From NCBI GenBank assembly GCA_945881835.1, contig CAMCVP010000001.1, forward strand, positions 62,001 through 126,000: a stretch of 64,000 bases of DNA, given 5' to 3'. A model generated the notes under the pieces. The model was not told the DNA's origin. It searched no databases and worked only from the letters and a program-made list of their open reading frames with translations. Shown here in pieces: positions 54,581 to 63,298 of the stretch (the first letter of the stretch is position 1; each line of letters opens with the position of its first letter). This DNA comes from Chryseobacterium gleum. Its GTDB lineage: Bacteria; Bacteroidota; Bacteroidia; Flavobacteriales_D; Sanyastnellaceae. Both the position numbers and the translations under genes were made by a program.

Positions 54581-54618
54581 TGCTGCAAGATACAAATTCA
54601 AAAAAATACTCAGGGGTA

Positions 54619-54651
54619 TTTGTTCAAATAGAAGTTATGTGTTTATCTTTG
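54619..54651 (+). promoter_or_regulatory. Promoter of tRNA-His
   Basis: TTTG at 54619-54622, a 21-base spacer and TATCTTTG at 54644-54651, a full match to the Bacteroidota -33/-7 promoter. The start site is expected near 54657, about 8 bases before the mature tRNA. Confidence 0.75.
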
Positions 54652-54664
54652 CGCCCTCTTAGAC

Positions 54665-54742
54665 GGTGGTTTTAGCTCAGTTGGTTAGAGCATCAGTTTG
54701 TGGTTCTGAGGGTCGTGGGTTCGAATCCCATAAGCCACCCCA
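54665..54742 (+). tRNA. tRNA-His (anticodon GTG)
   Basis: Cloverleaf with acceptor GTGGTTT/AAGCCAC, extra G-1 at 54665 facing C73 at 54739 (typical of tRNA-His), D-arm GCTCAGTTGGTTAGAGC, anticodon GTG at 54700-54702, and T-loop GTGGGTTCGAATCCCAT. CCA is encoded (54740-54742). The top anticodon pair 31-39 is U-U. Confidence 0.95.
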
Positions 54743-54750
54743 CTAGAAAA

Positions 54751-54778
54751 AAAAAGGTCGACATTGTCGACCTTTTTT
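54751..54778. terminator. Bidirectional terminator between tRNA-His and trxB
   Basis: A-run, GGTCGAC-ATT-GTCGACC, then T-run; the stem extends through the A/T runs. It works for the plus-strand tRNA and for the minus-strand trxB, whose stop is at 54795. Confidence 0.9.
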
Positions 54779-54794
54779 ATTGCGGTAAAATCTC

Positions 54795-55745
54795 TTAGTG
54801 AATTCCCTTAGAAGCTAAATAACGCTCGGCGTCTAACGCAGCTACGCAACCTGTTCCAGCTGCTGTCACTGCTTGACGGTAAGTTTTATCAGCAGCATCT
54901 CCTGCAACGAAAACCCCTTCAACATTGGTTTTAGAAGAACCAGGAGTGTTTAAGATATAGCCAGTCTCATCGGTGTTGATGAATTCTTTGAAGACGCCTG
55001 TATTCGGATTGTGTCCGATAGCCACGAAGAATCCGGTAATATCTACAGTGCGACTTTCGCCTGTTACAGAGTTTTTGAAAATTGCTCCTTCAACACCGTC
55101 TTTCCCTAAAATGTCCTCTGTGGTAGAGTTCCAAAGAATCTCAATGTTTGGAGTTTCAAGTACGCGATTTTGCATTGCACGAGAAGCGCGCATCTTGTCG
55201 CTTCTTACAATCATATATACTTTTTTGCAAAGTTTAGCTAAATAGGTTGCTTCTTCCGCTGCAGTATCTCCAGCACCAACAATTGCAACATCTTGGTTGC
55301 GGTAGAAAAATCCATCGCATACTGCACAAGCACTTACTCCGCCGCCAAGGTTACGAAGACGAATTTCGTTGTCTAGTCCTAACCACTTCGCCGAAGCACC
55401 TGTTGCAATGATTACAGAGTCTGCAGAGATAACGTGCTTTCCGTTGTCAATTTCAACATAGTGAACACTTCCGGAAAAATCTACTTTGGTTACCCATCCA
55501 GTGCGAATGTCAGTACCGAATCGCTTCGCTTGATTTTCCATATCGGCCATCATCTCTGGACCTTTTACGCCTAAAGGATATCCTGGGAAATTGTCAACTT
55601 CAGTGGTGTCCATTAATTGTCCACCCGGTTGTTGACCTTGGTAGATAACTGGTTTCATGTCGGCACGCGCTGCATAGATAGCTGCAGTATACCCTGCTGG
55701 TCCGCTACCGATGATTAGGCATTTGATGTGTTCGTTCGCTTCCAT
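54795..55745 (-). CDS. trxB: Thioredoxin reductase
   Basis: 316 residues from ATG 55745. FAD site CLIIGSGPAGYTAAIYAARA, the redox CxxC motif in VSACAVCDGFFYRN, NADPH site VAIVGAGDTAAEEATYL, and the C-terminal VFVAGDAADKTYRQAVTAAG. Reduces thioredoxin and so supplies electrons to NrdAB and to thiol proteins. The longer open frame upstream (from 55847) has no family match and overlaps the pseudouridine synthase gene. A perfect -7 element is at 55771-55778. Confidence 0.97.
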   Translation of the reverse strand: MEANEHIKCLIIGSGPAGYTAAIYAARADMKPVIYQGQQPGGQLMDTTEVDNFPGYPLGVKGPEMMADMENQAKRFGTDIRTGWVTKVDFSGSVHYVEIDNGKHVISADSVIIATGASAKWLGLDNEIRLRNLGGGVSACAVCDGFFYRNQDVAIVGAGDTAAEEATYLAKLCKKVYMIVRSDKMRASRAMQNRVLETPNIEILWNSTTEDILGKDGVEGAIFKNSVTGESRTVDITGFFVAIGHNPNTGVFKEFINTDETGYILNTPGSSKTNVEGVFVAGDAADKTYRQAVTAAGTGCVAALDAERYLASKGIH

Positions 55746-55770
55746 ATATAATTCTGTTTTTTTGAGAGGA

Positions 55771-55778
55771 CAAATATA
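55771..55778 (-). promoter_or_regulatory. -7 promoter element for trxB
   Basis: TATATTTG on the minus strand, perfect TAnnTTTG; expected leader about 20 bases to ATG 55745. No clear -33 element. Confidence 0.55.
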
Positions 55779-55818
55779 GTGTTCTTGAAGTTTGACATTG
55801 TGTGATTTTACGCACAGG

Positions 55819-56571
55819 TTATTCAAAAGCTTTAATGAGAAATGCATCCCAAAGCGGATCTTCCGGCGGCGGCGCTGAAATGACTACGGGAGTCTTCTTG
55901 ACAGGATGATTGAACTCTATTTTTCTGGCGTGAAGATGAATGCTTGCGTTGTCGTTGGTGCGTTTGCTCCCGTATTTAATATCACCTTTAATGGGGCAAC
56001 CCAATTGTGAAAGTGTTGCGCGTATTTGGTGGTGTCTTCCTGTTTTCGGATATACTTCAACAAACGTGTAATTGTCTCCTTTTCCGAGGACTTTGTAGGT
56101 CAATTCAGATTCTTTTCTGTCGTTTCCTGGCTCGTTAAAAAAGAAAGATTTGTTTTGCTTTTCATCTTTCCATAAATAATTGATCACATGCCCTTCGAGT
56201 TTGGGTGGTGCATCTTGCACAACTGCCCAATATGTTTTAGAAACGTCTCGGGTTTTGAAATCAACGGTGAGTCTCGAAAGTGCTTTACTTGTTTTTGCGT
56301 ATACTACGACACCGCTTACCGGGCGGTCTATGCGATGCACTGTACCACAAAAGACTTCTCCGGGTTTGTTGTATTTGGCCTTCAAGTATTGCTTAATAAT
56401 ATCGCTCAACACCACATCCCCAGTTTTGTCGCCTTGAACAATGTCGGAGTTCCTTTTATTTACTGCAATAATGTGATTGTCTTCGAAGAGTATGCGAAGG
56501 TTTTCAAGTGTAGTTACTTCAAGCGGTTTTTTAGGCGCTCGGTCCCAAACTTTGGGCGCGTTTTTTTTCAT
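55819..56571 (-). CDS. RluA/RluD-family pseudouridine synthase
   Basis: 250 residues from ATG 56571 ([12 protein letters not shown]). Catalytic Asp is in the motif HRIDRPVSGVVVYAKTSKAL; the other family signatures are IVAVNKR-like IIAVNKRNSDIVQG, SKTYWAVVQ, and VYPKTGRHHQIRATLSQLGC. No S4 domain is present at the N-terminus. The RNA target is not predictable. The start shares a base with the panB stop (TGATG), so it is coupled to panB. Confidence 0.92.
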   Translation of the reverse strand: MKKNAPKVWDRAPKKPLEVTTLENLRILFEDNHIIAVNKRNSDIVQGDKTGDVVLSDIIKQYLKAKYNKPGEVFCGTVHRIDRPVSGVVVYAKTSKALSRLTVDFKTRDVSKTYWAVVQDAPPKLEGHVINYLWKDEKQNKSFFFNEPGNDRKESELTYKVLGKGDNYTFVEVYPKTGRHHQIRATLSQLGCPIKGDIKYGSKRTNDNASIHLHARKIEFNHPVKKTPVVISAPPPEDPLWDAFLIKAFE

Positions 56572-57386
56572 CAATACTGCTCTTTGTCGTTCGGGAAATT
56601 TACACTTCGAACATCGTTAACGTACTGCTCGAGTGCACCTTTCATTTGTTCGCCCATGTTTAAATATTTTCTTAAAAAACGGGGCGTGAATCCTTCCGTA
56701 ATTCCAAGCATGTCGTGCAATACCAATACCTGTCCGTCTACATCGCTTCCCGCGCCAATTCCGATAATTGGAACATGCACTTCTTGGGCTACACGTTTAG
56801 CGAGTGCAGCAGGAATTTTTTCCAAAACAATGGCGAAGCAGCCGTTGTCGGCCAATAGTTTCGCGTCGTGAATTAAACGCTCAGCTTCAGCTTCTTCTTT
56901 CGCACGAACTTGATACGTTCCGAATTTATAAATGCTTTGTGGTGTTAATCCCAAGTGTCCCATGACAGGAATTCCAGCCGTTAGAATTCGTTTTACACTT
57001 TCAACAATCTCTTCTCCGCCTTCCATTTTTACGGCATGTCCTCCCGTTTCTTTCATGATACGAATGGCAGAGTTCAAGGCCTCTTTCGAATTTCCTTGAT
57101 ACGATCCGAAGGGCATATCTACAACAACTAGCGATCGGTTGCTTGCGCGAACAACACTTGCTGCGTGGTAAATCATTTGATCGAGTGTAATTGGAAGTGT
57201 GGTCTCGTGTCCGGCCATAACATTCGAAGCAGAATCTCCAACAAGAATGACATCAATTCCCGATTGGTCTACAATAAGGGCCATTGAATAATCATATGCT
57301 GTGAGCATAGCAATCTTTACTCCCTTATTCTTCATCTCTTGAAGAGTGTGGGTGGTGACTCTTCTGACTTCTTTGTTTACTGACAT
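56571..57386 (-). CDS. panB: 3-methyl-2-oxobutanoate hydroxymethyltransferase
   Basis: 271 residues from ATG 57386 ([18 protein letters not shown]); an upstream TTG is less likely. First step of pantothenate synthesis: transfers a hydroxymethyl group from methylene-tetrahydrofolate to ketoisovalerate. TIM barrel with [51 protein letters not shown] and [20 protein letters not shown]. Its cofactor comes from the GlyA reaction. It is coupled to the pseudouridine synthase gene downstream. Confidence 0.96.
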   Translation of the reverse strand: MSVNKEVRRVTTHTLQEMKNKGVKIAMLTAYDYSMALIVDQSGIDVILVGDSASNVMAGHETTLPITLDQMIYHAASVVRASNRSLVVVDMPFGSYQGNSKEALNSAIRIMKETGGHAVKMEGGEEIVESVKRILTAGIPVMGHLGLTPQSIYKFGTYQVRAKEEAEAERLIHDAKLLADNGCFAIVLEKIPAALAKRVAQEVHVPIIGIGAGSDVDGQVLVLHDMLGITEGFTPRFLRKYLNMGEQMKGALEQYVNDVRSVNFPNDKEQY

Positions 57387-57419
57387 AAGTACTATTTTTT
57401 CGAGGGACAAAAGTGAGGA

Positions 57420-60410
57420 TTATTCTTTTACAAATATTTTTTTCGCAACAATTCCTTTTAGACTGTCTGAAATTTGAATGGCATACATGCCTTTGCTGAA
57501 TGGCGAAACGTCTATTCGTGTTGAACCTTGATTCTGCATGTTTCCTGTATGCACTAATTTTCCTTGAATATCGAAGATGGAATAGGTCAACCCTCTGAAT
57601 TGGGCTTCAGCAATGACTTGAATGTAATCTTGAGCGGGTGAAGGGTAAATTCTGAAGACAGATTCTTCCTCTTCATTCACGCTGATGTTCGATTGGAAAT
57701 GCGCAGTGAATTGTGCGTTGCTGAGTGAAATATTTCCTTCCCAAACAGAATCTAAAATTTCGTTGATTAAAGCATTGTTATCCCAATATGCAAATTCATA
57801 CCCCGGATTTGCAATTGCCTCAATTTTCACGGGAACACCGTCGAAGTATACGCCTGTCCATGGATATTCGGTAGGTCGAATGGTGCTGATATGAATTTTT
57901 CCAGATCCTATTGGCAGTACATCAAGGGTTACCTCTACTTGTTGTGGAAGTGAGAACCTGTTTTCGATATGATTACGCACTTGTTCCGTTCTGCACAATA
58001 GCTCTGATTGGAAGGTGAGGTGATTGTTGTAGAAATAATCCATTTGCCCAACGACATTCCCTGCGTCTCCCCATCGTTGGTATTCATTCGGCATTTCAGG
58101 TACTGTGAGATTGAAGTATCGATTTTCAACTGCAATCAATCGCTCCGGTCGGTAATTCGTGTTCATCAAATCGGCAAAGCGATTGATGAAGTAATGCTTG
58201 AATTGAGTATTCTGAATACTCTTCAACCAAACATTGATAAATGGATTGTCGGTACTTTGATTCGAAATGTAGTCGATGTGATCGAAGTAACAATCGGTCC
58301 AGGCGTTCGGATTTAGCGCAAGTTCCAAGTCAATGGTAGCGAATCTCCATCTGTTGTCGGTTACATTTGATCTATAAATTTTAATGTTATTTCCTGGCCA
58401 ATCTACATTGCCCATCCACGATTCTGAAATAATATAATCGGCGTAATACCTCATGTCGAAGTGTTGGTCGGCATCGTTCCAATAATTCGGACTTCCTGCA
58501 TTTAGGGCATTGAATGCGTTGTATGAATTCCAAAAATTATCAGTAGAACCTTCAACGGCGCGCAAAATTCCTCCATACCAATAGCTTAAAGACATGATTT
58601 CTACCGAGTCTTTGTTGGCGCCTTCGTTTTCTTTGAACATTTCGGCATTGTACTTTTCACGAAGCTCGTAGAGTCCGAAGTACTGTCCGTTTATATAAAC
58701 AGTAGCTGGTCTGAAGGCACTGTAATAAGCGTTGGCTCCACGACACATGAGTTCGGCTTGGCAGGCTTCTTTGTAGGGAAGTGTTAAATATTGATTACTG
58801 CCGTTTCTCAAATAGAATTCAGAATATTTATTTCTGTTCGGTCTTCCGGGGATAATAACTTCATTCACTGAACTTTCACCCAATACGCTGTGTGCCAGCT
58901 CGAGTCTGAATGAATGCTGCGGATTCGATCGGCTTCCTCCAGCACCCCCGTCTATTTGCATTCCTGTATTTTGGGTAAATACAAGCGGATGACCTGGAAT
59001 AGAATCGAAATAATCGATGTGTGCGTTGCGCAACCAATCCTGATCCCAATGGTCGAAGATGCCTTGATCTCCGTATAAATTGGCGTTGTCTGTGGTAATC
59101 GAAAGTATGGGAGTGGTGTGGCTAATGTTGAAGAGAAACGATGCAGATGTTACATTGCTTGGAATGTAATTGGGTTTGAAGGCGCGAGCTCTCAGAATTT
59201 TCGACTGGAAGAAAAATATCGGAGTGCCGTCGTAAACGGGAGAATTAAAATCTGGATCACTTCCGTCTGTTGTATACCGTATGGTTGAAGGTGCTGTGTT
59301 TAAATCTAAGATTGATACAGAGAAAGGCGTTGAATAAACGCCAGGGTTGTGATCGAACAAAGGAGCAATTGCATAGCCTAACGAGGGCACGGCACTATTG
59401 CTTGCCCCAGGAGTTGGTATATTGAAAAGCGAATTCGAATTCGATCCGTTCGGGTAACGTCCAACGCTTATGTCAACAGCCTGACAGTTTACGATTAAAC
59501 TGTTTTCAAGTGTTTGTGAGGGATTGAATAAAAACAAGGTGTCACCATTTCCTGATATTTTGAAATTTGTATGAAATTGGCTGCCCGTATTTGGAATGAA
59601 GTTGTAGGTCATTGCTAAATCAGGAACGTTTTTCATGGCAATTTCAACATAGGTGTAATTCACCGGATCCGTTGCTGCAACTTGAAAACCAAGCGAATTA
59701 ATTGGCCCAGCAGAAAGTCCAGCAGCGGAAAGTTCAGAAGCAGGAATGAGCATTTGGTTTCGTGCACTCCAATACCAATTTCCGTAGGGTGCCGGGTAGT
59801 CCGTATAGCCATTCTGTATGGTACCTGTTCCGATAGTTAAATTATTTAATTTCATGTTTGGTCTTTGAAAAGCCACAGTCCCTTGCGGAGAGGAACACGA
59901 AGCTTCACTACCATCGTTGAAAGTGTATGTTGTTGAGCCGTAAGAGGTGGCACTTTGCATGAATGATGAATTCGAAATATACCCGGTGTTGCTGTATGAA
60001 CAAACGTTTATGGCAATGCTAGATACCCCGTCCCATTGAAAGGGTGTTGTGAAATTGTGGGAATTCCATCCGGCTTGTGGCGTGAATGATCCAGTGTTTA
60101 CGGTGGTCGTAAATGGATTGGAATCAAACCTGTTTTTATCGCTACAGAAAACAAGAATAAATTCTCCCGGATTAACATTGAAGTGAGGGAAAGTCCATTT
60201 GGTCGGCTCCGCCGAATTATCTGTAAGTGAATACCCAAAGAGATCCACGATTGAAGTTCCTGCATTGTACAGCTCAATCCAATCCTCATATTCACCATCC
60301 TCATCCGCAATGGTTTGGTAATTTTTATTGCTTCCTTCATTAATCACAATCTGCGACCATGCACTTTGCGATAAGCTGAATAGGGCGAAAAGAATTACAA
60401 GTTTTTTCAT
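57420..60410 (-). CDS. CotH-kinase/lamin-tail-domain T9SS cargo protein
   Basis: 996 residues. Signal peptide MKKLVILFALFSLSQSAWSQ; lamin-tail domain (IVINEGSNKN ... EYEDWIELYNAGTSIVDLFG ... TFPHFNVNPGEFILVFC); a chitobiase-C-like strand module around STIRYTTDGSDPDFNSPVYD; then a CotH-type kinase domain (about 470-780) with HSFRLELAH, YFGLYELREKYNAEMF, and RWRFATIDLELALN. A short InlB-like repeat (YPWTGVYFDGVPVKIEAIAN) and a T9SS type A domain (FRIYPSPAQDYIQVIA ... GMYAIQISDSLKGIVAKKIF) end it. A surface or secreted protein of unknown target. An SGNH hydrolase gene precedes it by 19 bases. Confidence 0.88.
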   Translation of the reverse strand: MKKLVILFALFSLSQSAWSQIVINEGSNKNYQTIADEDGEYEDWIELYNAGTSIVDLFGYSLTDNSAEPTKWTFPHFNVNPGEFILVFCSDKNRFDSNPFTTTVNTGSFTPQAGWNSHNFTTPFQWDGVSSIAINVCSYSNTGYISNSSFMQSATSYGSTTYTFNDGSEASCSSPQGTVAFQRPNMKLNNLTIGTGTIQNGYTDYPAPYGNWYWSARNQMLIPASELSAAGLSAGPINSLGFQVAATDPVNYTYVEIAMKNVPDLAMTYNFIPNTGSQFHTNFKISGNGDTLFLFNPSQTLENSLIVNCQAVDISVGRYPNGSNSNSLFNIPTPGASNSAVPSLGYAIAPLFDHNPGVYSTPFSVSILDLNTAPSTIRYTTDGSDPDFNSPVYDGTPIFFFQSKILRARAFKPNYIPSNVTSASFLFNISHTTPILSITTDNANLYGDQGIFDHWDQDWLRNAHIDYFDSIPGHPLVFTQNTGMQIDGGAGGSRSNPQHSFRLELAHSVLGESSVNEVIIPGRPNRNKYSEFYLRNGSNQYLTLPYKEACQAELMCRGANAYYSAFRPATVYINGQYFGLYELREKYNAEMFKENEGANKDSVEIMSLSYWYGGILRAVEGSTDNFWNSYNAFNALNAGSPNYWNDADQHFDMRYYADYIISESWMGNVDWPGNNIKIYRSNVTDNRWRFATIDLELALNPNAWTDCYFDHIDYISNQSTDNPFINVWLKSIQNTQFKHYFINRFADLMNTNYRPERLIAVENRYFNLTVPEMPNEYQRWGDAGNVVGQMDYFYNNHLTFQSELLCRTEQVRNHIENRFSLPQQVEVTLDVLPIGSGKIHISTIRPTEYPWTGVYFDGVPVKIEAIANPGYEFAYWDNNALINEILDSVWEGNISLSNAQFTAHFQSNISVNEEEESVFRIYPSPAQDYIQVIAEAQFRGLTYSIFDIQGKLVHTGNMQNQGSTRIDVSPFSKGMYAIQISDSLKGIVAKKIFVKE

Positions 60411-60429
60411 TTTATAAATTTAATAAGGT

Positions 60430-61122
60430 CTATTTCGTTTTTCCTTTTTGAAGTTCTGCCGCAATGGCCTGCTCCACCAGCGGCTCCATGATAAGATACC
60501 CTTCAACATTCGGGTGAACACCGTCTTCACCTAATTCAAAGCGAAGGCCATTGCGCGCATCTTTCATAGTCGTGTGAAAATCAACGAACGTGACATCGTG
60601 CGTTTCGGCATAAAACTTAAGCGCAGCATTCAATTCAATAATTTTTTCAGCGGGTTCCCTTCCAGGACTCCAAGAATAATCGAAAGCAGGAAGCACTGAG
60701 CAAAGTACAACACGGATATCGTTGGTTTTCGCAAGTTCAATCATAGAGAAGATATTGTCTTCAATCATATCGAGGGAAACGTCTCCCGTATTACCAGCAA
60801 TGTCATTGGTTCCGCCAAGAAAAACAACCACTTTGGGGTGAAGATTAATAACATCTGCACGGAATCGAAGGAGCATTTGAGAAGTGGTTTGTCCACCGAT
60901 TCCTCTGTTTACATAAGGTTTGCCAACGAAGAAATCGGGATGAACCGTTTTCCAAAATTCGGTAATGGAGTTCCCCATGAATACAACGCGGTCTTCATGA
61001 TCTGCTGGATTCTCTAACATTGTATTGGCATTTCTGTAAAAGCTTAAATTGGCCCAATCCTGAGCTATTGAATAGTGGTTGAATGCCATAATTAAGCAAA
61101 AGGAAAATAATCTTCTCGTCAT
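60430..61122 (-). CDS. SGNH/GDSL-family hydrolase
   Basis: 230 residues with a signal peptide (MTRRLFSFCLIMAFNHYSIA). Block I is FMGNSITEFW with the nucleophile Ser; block II is NRGIGGQTT; block III is GGTNDI; block V is DGVHPNVEGY with catalytic Asp and His. Such enzymes remove acyl or acetyl groups from sugars or lipids. It is probably exported. It lies in an operon with the CotH protein gene downstream and has a perfect -7 element at 61133-61140. Confidence 0.92.
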   Translation of the reverse strand: MTRRLFSFCLIMAFNHYSIAQDWANLSFYRNANTMLENPADHEDRVVFMGNSITEFWKTVHPDFFVGKPYVNRGIGGQTTSQMLLRFRADVINLHPKVVVFLGGTNDIAGNTGDVSLDMIEDNIFSMIELAKTNDIRVVLCSVLPAFDYSWSPGREPAEKIIELNAALKFYAETHDVTFVDFHTTMKDARNGLRFELGEDGVHPNVEGYLIMEPLVEQAIAAELQKGKTK

Positions 61123-61132
61123 AAGTTCAATT

Positions 61133-61140
61133 CAAATTTA
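61133..61140 (-). promoter_or_regulatory. -7 promoter element for the SGNH hydrolase gene
   Basis: TAAATTTG on the minus strand, 10 bases before ATG 61122; leader about 4 bases. Divergent from the murA promoter. Confidence 0.52.
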
Positions 61141-61149
61141 GACTACATG

Positions 61150-61183
61150 TTGCGTAATCCATTGTCCAACGTTGATAATTTTG
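61150..61183 (+). promoter_or_regulatory. Promoter of murA
   Basis: TTG at 61150-61152, 23-base spacer, then TAATTTTG at 61176-61183. The start site is expected near 61190, with a leader of about 50 bases to ATG 61241. Confidence 0.5.
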
Positions 61184-61240
61184 GAATTACAGGTTCGAAG
61201 CAAGGAAGTTTCGCGTTTTCTTCGAAGAAAATTAAGAGAT

Positions 61241-62548
61241 ATGTCGGCTTTTGAAATTGTTGGTGGCAATGCTTTGAAGGGAACTGTTATTCCGCAAGGA
61301 GCTAAGAATGAGGCTTTGCAAATTATTTCGGCAGTTTTGCTCACAGCAGAACCTGTTATCATTCGTAATATTCCTGAGATTATTGATGTGTTGAAGTTGA
61401 TTGACTTGCTTCAAGACATTGGTGTGAAGGTGGAAAAATTGGGGAAGGGTGAATTCAAGTTCATAGCCGACGATGTGCATCTCGAATATCTCGTGACAGA
61501 AGATTATAAGAAAAAGGCAGCTGCGCTTCGTGGTTCCATTATGTTAGTGGGGCCCATGTTGGGAAGATTCGGACAAGGATATATTCCAAAGCCTGGGGGA
61601 GATAAAATTGGAAGACGTAGGTTGGATACGCATTTCACAGGATTTCAGAATTTAGGTGCCACCTTCAATTACGATGCAGTAAATCACTTTTACAGTGTAA
61701 CGGCTAATCGATTGAAAGGTGCGTTTATGTTGCTAGACGAGGCTTCAGTTACAGGAACTGCAAACATTGTTATGGCTGCAGCTTTGGCGGAAGGAACAAC
61801 GACCATTTATAATGCGGCTTGCGAACCTTATCTGCAGCAGTTGTGTAAGATGATCAATCGCATGGGAGGAAAGATTTCCGGAATCGGGTCCAACATGCTC
61901 ATTATTGAAGGTGTTGAAAAATTAGGAGGAACAGAGCACAGATGTCTTCCAGATATGATTGAAATAGGATCGTTCATCGGTATGGCGGCCATGACACAAG
62001 GTGATATACTTATAAAGAACGTTTCATACAACGACTTGGGAATTATTCCAGAGGTGTTCCGAAGGATGGGAATTCAAGTTGACCTCGTGAATGGCGATGA
62101 TTTGCATATTCCAGCGCAGGATTCGTATGAGATTGATACGTTCATTGACGGGTCTATAATGACCATTAGCGATGCGCCATGGCCGGGCTTCACACCTGAT
62201 TTGATTTCTATTGCTTTGGTAACTGCAACGCAGGCAAGAGGTTCGGTGCTTATTCACCAGAAAATGTTTGAAAGCCGCTTGTTCTTCGTGGACAAGCTAA
62301 TTGATATGGGAGCGCAGATTATTTTGTGCGATCCACACAGAGCAACTGTTATTGGATTAGACCGCAAGTCTACGTTGAAGGGCGTAACGATGTCTTCTCC
62401 AGATATTCGTGCAGGAGTGTCCTTGTTAATTGCGGCTTTGAGTGCGAAAGGAAAGTCAACGATTCAGAACATTGAGCAGATTGATCGCGGTTACCAAGAC
62501 ATTGAAGCGCGCTTGCAAGCATTGGGAGCAGATATTAAGCGCGTCTAA
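61241..62548 (+). CDS. murA: UDP-N-acetylglucosamine 1-carboxyvinyltransferase with Asp at the catalytic Cys site
   Basis: 435 residues from ATG 61241. First committed step of peptidoglycan synthesis: adds enolpyruvate from PEP to UDP-GlcNAc. NALKGTVIPQGAKNEAL (with the Lys and Asn of the active site), AAALRGSIMLVGPMLGRFG, and DEASVTGTANIVMAAALAEG are typical. The loop that reads PGGCAIG in E. coli reads PGGDKIG here, so Cys115 is replaced by Asp121. Asp supports catalysis but removes the fosfomycin target thiol. It has its own promoter in the divergent region. Confidence 0.97.
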   Translation: MSAFEIVGGNALKGTVIPQGAKNEALQIISAVLLTAEPVIIRNIPEIIDVLKLIDLLQDIGVKVEKLGKGEFKFIADDVHLEYLVTEDYKKKAAALRGSIMLVGPMLGRFGQGYIPKPGGDKIGRRRLDTHFTGFQNLGATFNYDAVNHFYSVTANRLKGAFMLLDEASVTGTANIVMAAALAEGTTTIYNAACEPYLQQLCKMINRMGGKISGIGSNMLIIEGVEKLGGTEHRCLPDMIEIGSFIGMAAMTQGDILIKNVSYNDLGIIPEVFRRMGIQVDLVNGDDLHIPAQDSYEIDTFIDGSIMTISDAPWPGFTPDLISIALVTATQARGSVLIHQKMFESRLFFVDKLIDMGAQIILCDPHRATVIGLDRKSTLKGVTMSSPDIRAGVSLLIAALSAKGKSTIQNIEQIDRGYQDIEARLQALGADIKRV

Positions 62549-62564
62549 ACTCTTTGGCAAGAAC

Positions 62565-62598
62565 TTTGGCTTGTGAGCAACATAACGTTCTATATTTG
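62565..62598 (+). promoter_or_regulatory. Promoter of the TlpA-like gene
   Basis: TTTG at 62565-62568, 22-base spacer, TATATTTG at 62591-62598. Transcription would start after the first in-frame ATG at 62601, so the ATG at 62616 is the more likely start codon. Confidence 0.68.
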
Positions 62599-62615
62599 AA
62601 ATGAATTCAACAATT

Positions 62616-63173
62616 ATGAAAAAAAATCTTATCCCTTTCACTTTGCTTCTATTCGTGGCGGTGATGTTCGGTTTTACTTCGGTAAACGATAAAAATGCAG
62701 TGTCTTCAACTGCGAAAATTGGTTTGGAAATCGGCGACGAAGCTCCAAACATTGTAATGCAAGGGGTAGATGGAAAGGATTTGAAACTTTCTTCGCTTCG
62801 TGGTAAAATGGTGCTAATCGATTTTTGGGCTTCTTGGTGCGGACCTTGCCGCAGAGAAAATCCGAATGTTGTAGAAGCGTATAACAAATACAGCAAGGCA
62901 GAATTCAAAACTGCGAAAGGATTTGAAATTTTCTCTGTAAGCTTCGATCAGAATAAGAAAGCTTGGGAAGAGGCTATTGCAAAAGACGGATTGTTGTGGA
63001 AAAATCACGTCTGTGATATGAAAGGATGGGCGAATGCTGCCGGACAGCTTTACGGAATCTCAAGCATTCCTTCGAGTGTATTGATTGATGAAAATGGAAT
63101 TATTGTCGCGAAAAACCTTCGCGGACCAGCGTTGGACTTGGAATTAGACAAGTACGTTTCTTCGTTCAAATGA
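62616..63173 (+). CDS. TlpA-like exported thioredoxin
   Basis: 185 residues from ATG 62616, chosen because of the promoter position and the clean signal or anchor segment MKKNLIPFTLLLFVAVMFGF. The thioredoxin domain has GDEAPNIVMQGVDGKDLKLS, the redox motif WCGPC in LIDFWASWCGPCRRENP, and the cis-Pro region YGISSIPSSVLIDENG. Likely a periplasmic thiol-disulfide reductase, for example in cytochrome c maturation or oxidative repair. It is followed by a strong terminator. Confidence 0.92.
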   Translation: MKKNLIPFTLLLFVAVMFGFTSVNDKNAVSSTAKIGLEIGDEAPNIVMQGVDGKDLKLSSLRGKMVLIDFWASWCGPCRRENPNVVEAYNKYSKAEFKTAKGFEIFSVSFDQNKKAWEEAIAKDGLLWKNHVCDMKGWANAAGQLYGISSIPSSVLIDENGIIVAKNLRGPALDLELDKYVSSFK

Positions 63174-63188
63174 TCTGACTATATAAGT

Positions 63189-63196
63189 TATCTTTG
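63189..63196 (+). promoter_or_regulatory. -7 element upstream of grpE, directly before a terminator hairpin
   Basis: TATCTTTG, perfect TAnnTTTG. The start site would be at about 63202, inside the left arm of the terminator hairpin 63197-63219, giving a grpE leader of about 97 bases. No -33 TTTG is seen. Confidence 0.45.
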
Positions 63197-63228
63197 CGGG
63201 CCGAATGACATTCGGCCCGTTTTGTTTT
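63197..63228 (+). terminator. Rho-independent terminator after the TlpA-like gene
   Basis: Perfect 9-bp stem CGGGCCGAA/TTCGGCCCG with loop TGACA, then TTTTGTTTT. Confidence 0.92.
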
Positions 63229-63230
63229 CT

Positions 63231-63241
63231 GACAGCCTGTC
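63231..63241. promoter_or_regulatory. 11-bp palindrome upstream of grpE
   Basis: GACAG-C-CTGTC, perfect 5-bp arms around one base, 58-68 bases before the grpE ATG. It is not a CIRCE element. It could be a regulatory site of the heat-shock operon. Confidence 0.3.
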
Positions 63242-63298
63242 GCTCTTTTTGGCTTGGCTCAACGATTGTCAAATGGGTCTTACATTAAATTTTGAGAT

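Noticed and set aside
56188-56871. 227-residue plus-strand frame opposite the pseudouridine synthase and panB genes
   Set aside because: It is the complement of two well-supported genes and has no domain; the sequence reads as a shadow frame.
63220-63298. CIRCE element (HrcA site) before grpE
   Set aside because: The TTAGCACTC-N9-GAGTGCTAA pattern is absent; only the GACAGCCTGTC palindrome is present.
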